Shown: positions 35,816 through 46,300 of the stretch, piece by piece | How the letters are laid out: each line of letters begins with the position of its first letter | How positions within the stretch are numbered: the stretch's first letter is position 1 | Assembly (NCBI GenBank): GCA_008933995.1 | Contig: WARS01000033.1 | Location: 2,663,813-2,727,812, forward strand | DNA from: Datnioides undecimradiatus | Lineage: Eukaryota; Chordata; Actinopteri; Lobotiformes; Datnioididae | Direction: 5' to 3' | Length of the DNA stretch: 64,000 bases | Notes under the pieces: model-generated | The model's database searches: none | What the model was told of the DNA's origin: nothing | What the model saw: the letters and a program-made list of their open reading frames with translations, nothing else | Position numbers and translations under genes: made by a program

Positions 35816-35857
35816 CTTAAAAAAAAAAACATTATAAGTTACATTTGACAATATTGA

Positions 35858-38800
35858 CTATCGTACACTTGTAATATTTACATCACACTGGAACAACAAT
35901 TATTTAGTATAGAAGCATGTCTATGACATCTCTTATCAGTCACTTGCATTGACCATTTTCACCATGGTTCGTGTGACTCTAACAACTCCCATGATGTAAA
36001 CCATCACATTTGACCTCAACAACTCTGAAGATGCTAGTGAACCAGGATAAAGTTAAAATTTTGATGCTCCCCACCAGAAATATTGTTGCATTGTGTTAAA
36101 TTTCCCCTTGTGGGACAAATAAAGGAATTCTTACAGGTGTTAGCGGTCATTTGCACATTCCCTCTTAACATCTGCAACTAATTTCATGGCAAATAGTGTG
36201 CCACTGTGCAGTTCTGCCAAACTCACATCACCATCCTTAGGCTCCAAAGCAAGAAGTGCAGAAATTTGTCAACTGTCTTGCATTGAGCTTTATAGCTTCT
36301 AGTGAATATACTGGCTTCCAAACAAAGAAGACAAGGTACAAACACAGTAAAAGAGTGTATTATTGTTGTAATACAATAAAACTAATCTAAAAATAAAAAT
36401 AATAATATCTTTGGTGAGATATTTACTTTGAATGTTGTGTTTGGAGGCAGAAAGTTTTGAAATATAGCACCAGGTAACATAAAGAGGCATACCTACTGAG
36501 TTACATGTAATCAAAAAAATGTTTTAAAGTGCAGTAAAATTCATGCTTTGGCAGTCTAGGATGTTTAACACCGGCTTGGCTTTCTCCAAAACATATTTAT
36601 TCATTAGGCTAAAAAATAAATCTGCTGAGGTCAGCAGTAATGCTGCAGTTTTTTTTCTTCAGGGTCTTTTTGTCCTGCTAGACTTCAATATTAATCAAGT
36701 AATGAGAGAGAACAACAACTATAAAACCAGTGTCCAAGTACTCCATCCAATGGAAAATGTCTGTTCTTTCCAACCACTCTGTTCCAGCTCCTCAACACAG
36801 TTCATATGCAGCCTCTTACCTGAAGTCACACACACACACAGCCAGGTTTGGGTAGTTTGCTTTGGTTTTTACACAATATACGTAAAACATAGACCAACTC
36901 CACTGACAAAACTGGGTTACATGTCATTGACATCCCTTAACAGCCATTTTAAAACATTTTGTAAGAAGAATATATTATTTATTTATGTTCGATGACCATT
37001 GATTTCTTCCCAGTAGAATCCATTTCCAAAGTCTGTCCAAAGTTGCCCACAACTGTTACACATAATATCATAATATTGGTTTGTCTGCCAGCAGAGGTGT
37101 AAAATATTAGTAAGCACTGTCTTCTTATGAACTGAAGAAGTCTGGCTAGATGTAAGGTTCAGCCATGTAAGGGAGCTGTACTTGGGATGCTTCTGGTAGC
37201 CGTAAAGCTGTTGCACAAAGAAAGACTGTGCTGTCCAACTGGACCATGCAATAGCATGTGTGTGTCCTTGGACAAGATATTGAATATCAAATGTGTTACT
37301 GTGCATGAATGGATGATTGCTGACATGTTTTGTAAAAAGCATTTTGAGTCATTGAAAAGAGCACCTTAAGTTGGTTGGAGACTAAAAAGGCATATATAAA
37401 TACAGACTCAAATGGTTTTACCATTCACATACTTGAGTCACATGATGATAGCTTAGCTATCTCCATGACAACTGAACAAACTCCCTATGCTGCAGAAGAC
37501 TGTCCAACAATGAACTTTTACAATCAAGTTCTCATGCTACTCTCACTCTTGTGCAAAGTGAGTTTAGATATGAGCTTCCTGTGGCCCTGCACAGTTAACT
37601 ATATCCAAGGATACTGGCTCTTAAGCAGCTGCTTAGCTGGTTCCATTTCTAACTGTTTTGCTGTTTTGAATAGGTTTCATAAGACAATGCAGTCATACAT
37701 TTCTGTCAATCATAGAGAATCATATAATGAAAATCAATTAAATTGGCAGTCTGGTGTTGTCACTGGACACAGTGCTGTATAATGCATTCCAGTATTGTGT
37801 TTTTACAACAGCACAGAAGATAGAAATGTTTGAATTCTGCATAAAGTGGCCCTTTGGTACAAAAGGGGAAAAGGGGGGAAAAGTACTAGCATTCAAGCAA
37901 AACACTAATCCACAACCCTAACTATGTGCTTACCATTAGAAGAGTGTCATATGACTGCTAATCACAGTACATTGGGTTGTTTTGTCTTTTACAAAGTAAA
38001 ATATTGTAAAATCAACAAACAAACCTGAGGAAAAAAAAACTCATATTGTAAAAAAAAAAAAAAAAAAAGAATTATCCTTTGAATTTGAAGAAAACTATTT
38101 TTTGTTTAAAATTCCCCTAAAACTTGTATCACCATGTGTCACTGGGGAAGCTCTAATGTGTTCCAATTCCTCCTCCTTCATAATCTGTCTTGTGTCTGAG
38201 TTAAAGAATGTCCTAATTACAACCATTTGAAAAGGGCAAGTGACATCTTTTGATGTAATATTACCCTCCAATCCAATTAGCCCAACACATGTCATACTCA
38301 CTCAGCAGTTACGCCTTGCACTTACTTGTTCTTTCAAAGTCACCATTAGATGCCTCTTTGTAAACTTTTACTGCTTGCTGAAGTTTTATTTAAGTGTGAA
38401 GAGAGGTTTTATGAAAAGGATAATATAATTTTTTACACAGCTTTTGCCCAGAAGAATGTGACTTAGTGGACCTTATTCTGTGTGATATGTCAGAAACTAT
38501 CTATTAAAATGTCATAAAGACTGCTGGTACTATTTTTTAATGTTGTTTATTTTGCATTTATCAGTGCAGGTAGCTGGCTTATTTATGACCTTTAGTTGCT
38601 TGTCAGTGAGCAATAAAATCCCTTGAGTGTCAAATATTTACAATAATGATCAGCATGAAGTTAGTGCAAGCTGACAGGTTTAGTAATATTTGTCAGACGG
38701 ATAGGTTGTAAAGAGCAGTAACAAAATGAGATGAGCTCAATTGCACTTACAGAAGAAAGGCTTTATATAGTAGTAAAAAGTACAGGACTGAATTCATTGG

Positions 38801-39040
38801 TACTGGCACTGGTTTAATTGACAGAGGTCAGATTTTGCAATGACTCAAGGATTCCCTCTAGTGGCCAATGATAAAATACATTATCAGAAAAATTGTGTAA
38901 GAATATTAAAAACCTCTTGACCTCTGACATTCCTTCGTTATTATAAATCAAATCTCTTGATCAGAAAAAACTACTTGATGATATCTAACATGTTCTTTAG
39001 AGGGTTGGCTATTTGTTATTGTCCATATTTGACTCTGGCC
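35858..39040. other. Gene-free stretch
   Basis: No gene was recognised. ORFs at 36543-36995 and 37375-37782 have no domain or homology that I recognise. A degenerate tRNA-like repeat tail (GTCCTTGGACAAGATATTGA) is near 37265. A LINE-type end (TTTCCCCTTGTGGGACAAAT) is near 36102. A 19-A run is at 38050-38068. Confidence 0.45.
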
Positions 39041-39044
39041 ACCT

Positions 39045-39240
39045 CTTCCTGCCTTTGTTGCAGAGATCCTGGTGCATGGATGTGTTACAACTTACCTGGA
39101 TTACTGTAATGGACAGCACATCAATACCCACCTGCAGTGTCCTCACATACTTGTAATTATATCTCTCTGATCTTCCAGACATTTGCACATCCTCTCACAC
39201 TTTTCAGTATTAAGACAAAAGAATCCTTATTTCACTTGTG
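39045..39240 (+). mobile_element. LINE RT remnant
   Basis: The plus-strand translation reads AEILVHGCVTTYLDYCNG. This matches the AEKLVHAFVTSRLDYCN region downstream of the palm in L2-group LINEs, such as the copy near 60840. It is a short, degraded fragment. Confidence 0.65.
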
Positions 39241-39744
39241 TGAAATAAAGAAAAGCTGTGCCAATTAATATAATGATGAAAAGAAGCAAGTGGTAGAGGA
39301 ATTCATATGATGTTGCTGTCTAGCTGTTCTTCAGTACAATGGTGTGTGTAGCTGTTTGGTACAGGAGTGTCCTTGGTGCCTAACTCCTACAAGGACATAA
39401 GCTTCTAACACCTGTTAAAGTAGATAAACATCATTCATATTTTTATTCAGTTAAATAATGTTGGAAAGCACCAAAATTACCAAGGAACATTAAACTATGG
39501 TGTTTCATAGTATATGGCAGGCAAGAGATAAGTGGCATTGAGAGTGTACCTGCATTTAGGCTCACAGAAGATGGAATGAGTGTTAACAAAAATGATCTGA
39601 GGTGAATCTTTGCAGGTTAGGCAGACAATGAAACACCCAAAGTACAAGGAAAATACAGAGGCAGTTATGGATTTTCTCTGATTAGAACAGCACTGGCTGA
39701 GATCAGCAACACTGTATCTGCTGGTTAATTCAGTCTAATTTAAG

Positions 39745-40015
39745 TCATATTTATTTGTATTTTGCCAAGTCTTAACAGACTTTTTCATATAGAGCATGTC
39801 TAGACCTCAATATATTATTATAGACCTCCATTCTCAATATATTAACAACATCCAACAGTTCCAACATGAGCAAGCACTGACAGTGGCAAGAAAAAACAAA
39901 CCCTTAAACAGTCGGAAACCTCGAGCAGAACCCACCACTAGGTGGGTTGCAATTGGCCTTTAGTGGTTTGGAGGACAGAGAGAGAGACAGAGAAGGAGAT
40001 AGGAGGGAGGACAGG
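39745..40015 (-). mobile_element. L2-group LINE 3' tail fragment
   Basis: CATATTTATTTGTATTTTGCC starts the fragment, followed by AGAGCATGTCTAGACCTCAA, AACATGAGCAAGCACTGACA and a purine-rich GAGAGA run. It is the same tail as at 2826-3100 and 59830-60010. Confidence 0.68.
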
Positions 40016-43000
40016 GCTGGGAAGACATTGCTTCACATATTATAGCTTTTAGCTGCAGATGAGGAAGGGCTGGATGCTTAGGATATGATGAAAAAACTAC
40101 AGCTTAAGCCCCAGTTCGTGAATGGGGCTTTTGGATGCCTTTTTACCAGTTTTTCTTACAGGTGTGGCAGGGTTAAGAGTTCAAACACATAGTTGCACAA
40201 ACACGATGGATGCGGTCCTTTGAGTGTGTGTGGCCTGCTTTGTCACATTTCTGGTTCTCAACCTGACCATGATGTACTTGAACAATGGATGTTCAGATAT
40301 AGTATGGTCATGGTATAGTGAGATGAAGTAGATTTGCTGTTGTCTCCAAAGACATCAGAGTTTAAAGATTTTGGGACTCTCAGACTCTGCTGCTGTAGGC
40401 AGCCTACAGCAAGATGAAAGTTTCTGCTTTCTGCAGGTTCTGTGCAAGTTTCCGTCTGTTAGAAAAAGCTTTTGCTTGCAGGTCCAAAATTACATTGTTA
40501 ATTATAAATAAAAGACCCAAACAAAACTAACTGAAATTATGAGGTGGGCAAAGGTAAAATTCAGAAAAGAAATCCAACAGAAAACAGGCCAGTTTTAGTA
40601 GTCCAAAAAAAACAAGCTGACTCCAGGAAAACAAATATTAATAGAAAAACATTAGGTAACTCTGTCACAACTGAAATCAGAAAAGAACTCAAGATTGGAA
40701 CAGAGACATATTTAGACGAGCCCAGTGTGACACACTAGGGTCATAGTGTGTCTAGAAAGACAACTGACTTTATTTTTCAACACTGTGGGCTTTTCCACCA
40801 CTAAGACTGTTGTTTCTGTGACTGTGTCTCTGGGTCATACCCAGTGATTAATTGCAACAAGATGCTTGGGTTTGACACAGATTTTGATTTTCTGCCTACT
40901 TTAAATGAGACTGGCCCAGGTTGCACCTGTAGTGGTCCCATGAAGGAACCATACTCTTATAAATATAGGCTACACAGACCCATACCTTTAGAGGAGTACC
41001 ATCCTCCAACCCCCAAATGATGTCATCATCCATCACAGTTTTTCTGGCTATCTTTATACAGCAATTCAGTAGACTTTGCCCAACTCTACCTCCAACCGAC
41101 ATGGTAACCTATTTCAGCAAATGGCACTCACCAATGAAAGTAGAATATCTTTAGCAAAACAAAAAGGAGGTGGAAAAACTGCAGGCAGAATGCATCTGGC
41201 TGCTGGACAAACATGGAGAAACATGGAGGGAAATTCTTACTGGGAAAGCCCACCTATCTGCCCATTACAACCTAGATGTACCATTACTTCTCTACCATAC
41301 TAGGTCCCCTTGGAATAACAAACAAACATGCCCTAGAGCAAAATTATAATGTGGGATGATCCCCAAAGCCCCAACACCAGGAAACACTGTCAAGCAGCAG
41401 CTGCACAACTGTAAGGGTACTTTTTAATACCAAGTACTAAGAAGTACTGAAACAACTGATGAACTGCAAAACAGGAAAACAAAACAGACACAGGAAGTGA
41501 AACAAACTGGAATGCATGAAAGTAGGCAAGTACAAAATACAGCAGGAAGTGAGGCAAACAAGTGTGCTAGAATCCATGCAAGGTATCTCAGACAACAGGC
41601 TTAGGCAAAGCAAAAACAGACTGACATGATCAAAGGCATAACAAGTGGCCTCATAACAAGAGTCCATAGTCAAAGCTATACCTTGTCATGATATGAATGT
41701 GCATAAAATCATGGAACAAGAGACATCCAAAACAGATATTAAGTCTGTTGCACAGGCCAAAAACTGTTCAACTGAGGCCTATACTTACTCATACACTAAT
41801 AATAACCAGACTTAATGGTTTTCTGCAGCAAGCAGTCTTTTTAGCTGACTGTCTCTCTGAGAGTTCCCACCAAGCTCAACCAGGCTCTCAAGAAAAAAGC
41901 AGCTACAGTTAACAGATACTTAAGCCACAAGCTGTCTATCCATGTGGAAGCTATAAACCACCATTCTGTATTCCCTGATGTCACTCTCTCCTCCACATAG
42001 TCTGTGTTCTGTTCTGATACACTTGTAGGAGCCATGAATTGGAATTGTTTATATTGTGGATGATGCTTTATACTGCATGATTTTTGGTTGTTGTTGCATC
42101 ACCTTGATTGGTGTATCTGGGTCACAGGGATATGTGTGTAGTTAATCTAATTGGCAATGTAGTCACTTGTTCACAGGGGTGCGGGGGATGAGGAAGGCCT
42201 CTTGTGCTGTTCAATAATATTAACTTAATCAGACAGACTATAATAACAGTTAAGGAATGGTTAAGTTAGGTTCAAAACTAGGAAAGCAGCCCAACACAGG
42301 GAAAAATACCAAAAAAATCCAAGCAAGCAGTCCAGTAAAAAATGGAAAAAAACAAGGTAGTGGCTAGAGAATAAAAACCCTAGACTGGCAGAGTCTGAGG
42401 TGAAGACACGCAATATTTACTCTAAGTAAGGTGTAAAAGACAGAGGTGAACTTTATAAAGGTACGACAGTGAAACCAAACATTTCACCATTCTGTTAAAG
42501 TAACTGAGTGGTTTACCCCCCCACGCCATGGTGCCACTTTTCTTTCCACTTTAGTCTGTTCCACGATTTAGAAAAAATGTCCTCATGGACATGAAAGGTT
42601 TATGGGAAACAGCCCCATGATAGAAGCCCCCCTTGTATGCAAAGAAGGCTGAATGTCTGGACCTTGTCAGGAAATCGCCAGATGATTAGGTATGCATAAT
42701 GATCCATAAAGGTCCCATTTTGTTTCAATTGTATCATGGTTTATGCCAAATAAATAAAAACAGATAGCTTTTAAAGGACAAAAGTTACACTAACTGTAAT
42801 GCTTGTTAGTGGCTTAAATGGTCCTAATGAGTGACGTGCACAGAGTAAATAAAAGAGAAAAGGAGAAGAATACATTTAATTTATACAGCAGTTTGTTGAC
42901 AATCACAGATCCAAACTTTACATCTCATTTACTTTACATGAGATGGTGAGGGAGACATATATGAAACATCTGCATGGCAAGGTACCAAAGGAAACATCAT
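40016..43000. other. Unassigned stretch upstream of hsf2
   Basis: No gene was recognised. Parts at 40540-40740 and 41440-41690 have the A-rich, CAGGAAAACAAAACAGAC style of reverse-complemented LTR leaders, but no ends were found. Confidence 0.4.
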
Positions 43001-43119
43001 GTCGTTTTTATGCTTATTATTTTTTAGTCGTTTTTAGATTCTAGAAATATTAATATTCGAGGGTTTTTAGGTGTAAGTTACGTCAGAAGAAACACACCAA
43101 CTCTCTTTTGTGTTTGCAT

Positions 43120-43304
43120 GAAACTCCACGTGAGGAGTCTTACGTAAAACAATTTTCGACCAATCCGCCTTCGGTCTTAGACCGGAAGTTGTAAGCCATT
43201 GGCATTTTTCTCAAAGCGACAGACTTAACCAGCTGTCTAGGCTACAGATCAGAGCAAAGATTGCGCATTTTCATTCTAAGTGGATTTTTCCTGGACTTTG
43301 CGCG
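43120..43304 (+). promoter_or_regulatory. hsf2: Putative hsf2 core promoter and 5' UTR
   Basis: No TATA box is seen. Motifs visible in order are an E-box CACGTG (43127-43132), the palindrome TTACGTAA (43140-43147, the PAR-bZIP/NFIL3 type), CCAAT (43160-43164), the ETS core ACCGGAAGT (43181-43189) and an inverted CCAAT (ATTGG, 43198-43202). CCAAT plus ETS in a TATA-less region next to the start codon fits a broadly expressed gene. The start of transcription is inferred to lie between about 43200 and 43280 and is not shown by the sequence. Confidence 0.6.
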
Positions 43305-43397
43305 ATGAAACACAACTCGAATGTCCCGGCTTTCCTCACCAAGCTGTGGACACTGGTCGAGGATGCAGATACCAATGAATTTATTTGCTGGAGCCAG
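43305..43397 (+). CDS. hsf2: hsf2 coding exon 1 (residues 1-31)
   Basis: Start of the winged-helix DNA-binding domain ([14 protein letters not shown] ... NEFICWSQ). The donor GTAACC follows directly and the intron phase is 0. Intron 1 is 433 bp. Confidence 0.96.
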
Positions 43398-46300
43398 GTA
43401 ACCCTAAAACTGTACACTGTTAGCATACAGTTGTTAAAGCTAGCGCAAAGGCGACAACGAGTAGCCGTAAACCGAGTGCAGAAAGTGTAGCATGTCACCA
43501 AATCAGACGCATAGCCACAATAGTGAGGGTTTAGCATTTCATGTTACCCAATCGTTTCAGTAAAGAGAATTATAGGCAAACATTAGCTGAAGCTAAAAAT
43601 CAGCTGTTAGCTTGCCAGCAAATTTCCCTTATTGTGTATCTGCTAGTTAGCTAAACCAACTCCGGTCTCAGCATCAGTTCATCTTTGAGTTTGAGCACCT
43701 AGTCTCTTTCATGATGTGTGTGCGTGCACAACTTCTGGACATGAATTTAAATGACATTCTGAAATAGACCCCGTTATATAGCTCCCTGAGGAGCTGATCT
43801 GAGTATGATGGTGTTGTGCATTGTTTACAGGAGGGCAACAGCTTCTTAGTGTTGGACGAGCAGCGCTTTGCCAAGGAGATCCTCCCGAAGTTCTTCAAGC
43901 ACAACAACATGGCCAGTTTCATCAGGCAACTCAATATGTGTAAGATATTATTCATCAATTCGATTTTTTCCTATTTATCAGAGCACACATGTTCAGTCAT
44001 TAGTGGGTGCTCTAAAGTTGTGTCAGAGTGATTGAGGGGCGTCTGTGTATTGGTATTGAGCTTGATACCGTATTTACCATGGTAACCACATTTCGCATTC
44101 CACACATCAGCTGCAGACCCGAGTTACTTAGTTTTCAAGCGTAGGAGACTGATTCTGTTTTGGTGTTATAAAGAATTGATTATGATTTTCTTCACCAATT
44201 TTACTAATTTATGTAGTCATTTTGTTGTAAACGTTGAACTAAAAAGGAAAACCAGCAGTAGGGTATGACAGTATCTTAGCTGTTTACCACCATTGTATGT
44301 TCCACTGTATGTTCTTGCTGACTTAATCTTGCTTACGTTAATTCATTTTGTTATTAATTTACCTAGTGCAGTCATTCCAAGATCATTGTGTTCAGTTCAT
44401 CCACATGGCCAAGTTGGTCATTTTGCTATTTAAAAGCACATTTTAAACCTAAGACACAGCAAATAAACAAACTTACATTTCCAACTGTCAGCGTAATTAA
44501 ACTGGAAATTAACAGTACAGTAGTAATGTTGGAGGCCTTTGCTAACTAGACAGCTCATTAATAAGCAAATCTGAAAAGTGTATAAAGCAATTGTGTGATT
44601 GCAGAGAAAGTCACTAAAAGAAAGAGAACTCAAAGTATGAGAGAAGGACTACTGGATTTTTAGTACTGTGGTGGGTAATTAGAAGCTATGATGAAGAATA
44701 TCACCAAATGAGCTGGGTTGATAGCAGCGAAAATGCCCACTATAACAGGAGTAGCCTGCCTACCATAATCTGTAAGGAATATATATATATATATTAAAAA
44801 AAAAATTCCCATCTCGCCCTCTGCGGGCGGTTCCTCCTCTGCAAGCTCGGGTCCTCTACCAGAGGCCTGGGAGCTTGAGGGTTCTGCGCAGTATCTTACA
44901 TGTCCCTAGTATTGCGCTTTTCTGGACTGAGATGTCTGTTGTCTTTCCTGGGATCTGTTGTAGCCACTGCTCCAGTTTGGGGGTCACTGCTCCGAGTGCC
45001 CCGATCACCACAGGCACCACTGATGTCTTTACCTGCCAGGCTTTCTCCAGTTCTTCCTTCAGGCCTTGGTATTTCTCTAGCTTCTCATGTTCCTTCTTCC
45101 TGATGTTACCATCGCTTGGGATTGCTATGGCCACCACAACGGCTTTCTTCTGGGTCTTGTCCACCACTACAATGTCCGGTTGGTTAGCCATTACCATCTT
45201 ATCAGTCTGTGCCTGGAAGTCCTACAGGATCTTTGCGCGCTCATTCTCTATCACCTTTGGAGGTGTTTCCCACTTGGATCTAGGGACTTCCAGCCCAAAC
45301 TCTGCACAGATGTTTCTGTACACTATGCCAGCCACCTGGTTATGGCGTTCCATGTATGCTTTTCCTGCCAGCATCTTACATCCTGCCGTTATGTGCTGGA
45401 CTGTTTCTGGGGCGTCTTTGCACAGCCTACACCTTGGGTCTTGCCTAGTGTGGTATATCTGGACCTCTATCGCTCTTGTGTTCAGGGCCTGTTCCTGTGC
45501 TGCCATGATGAGCGCCTCAGTGCTGTCTTTCAGTCCAGCCCTCACTAGCCATTGGTAGGATTTCTCCATGTGAGCCACTTCTGATATCTGTCGGTGGTAC
45601 ATCCCATGCAGGGGTTTGTCCTCCCATGAAGGTTCCTCCTGGGTCCACTCATCTGGTGTCCACTGCTTGAGACTTTCACTGAACACTCCACACACACACA
45701 CACACACACATATATATGATTAATTATAATAATACTTAATTTATTGTAATGAAGGTAAAAATGTAAAACAGTCATGATATTATGGTATCAATTTTGCTAC
45801 TATAGTAATATAAGTATAGATCTACATTAAAAAGTTCTGAACATGTGTCAGGCCAAAAGTGTTGAGTAACTTTAAAGGAAGCAGGATTGGACAAGTGGAT
45901 GATGTGTCCAAAATTAAAACAATTGAGAGTAATCATTATTAGTGGTATTCAGAATATTTTTAGTCAGACTGCGTAATGAAATACCTCAAGTAAAGTTATA
46001 ACTGCTCCTGCACTGGGCTAGAGCTGTAGATGGAGTGGATGCTAACTTCACCTCTTTACCTTTAGCAGCTGAATCCCCCAACCCTAAAAGGAACTTGCTT
46101 ACCTCTTTTTCTATGTTTGTATTTGCATGTGCACCTGCATACATAAATTAAGTAGATCATGCTTGTCACTACTTTTTAAATGAGTTTACGTCTGTGTTTG
46201 TGTGTTCATGTATTCAGATGGATTCCGTAAAGTGATGCACATTGACACAGGCATTGTGAAACAGGAGAGAGATGGTCCAGTGGAGTTTCAGCACCCCTAC

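Larger units (their letters stand above)
35037..35857. repeat. Large imperfect inverted repeat
   Basis: The left arm (35037 to about 35326) pairs with the right arm (about 35450-35857). The outer parts (35037-35297 with about 35599-35857) run nearly unbroken and share the ends TCAATATTGTCAAATGTAAC and its complement. An inner pair (35302-35325 with 35450-35472) is CTAGCTCTTCTGGTTAGTAA and its complement. About 125 nt on the right are unpaired. Each arm carries an exon-like unit of 106 nt. It may be an inverted duplication or a fold-back element. Confidence 0.85.

Noticed and set aside
36543..36995. 150-residue plus-strand ORF
   Set aside because: Phe/Lys/Asn-rich composition, no domain, no start context and no splice partner; chance ORF in AT-rich DNA.
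37375..37782. 135-residue plus-strand ORF
   Set aside because: Adjacent to a degraded repeat tail; no recognised family and no sign of coding conservation.
43305..43490. A 61-residue protein ending in intron 1
   Set aside because: The reading frame past 43397 is intron read-through. A standard donor lies there and exon 2 continues the HSF domain.
44875..45558. 227-residue plus-strand ORF in hsf2 intron 2
   Set aside because: It is antisense to the Rex6-like endonuclease frame, which has the recognisable motifs.
45222..45707. A cellular nuclease or zinc-finger gene
   Set aside because: The CCHC-like finger and PD-(D/E)xK region match the C-terminus of Rex6-type LINEs, and the sequence continues into a LINE 3' UTR.
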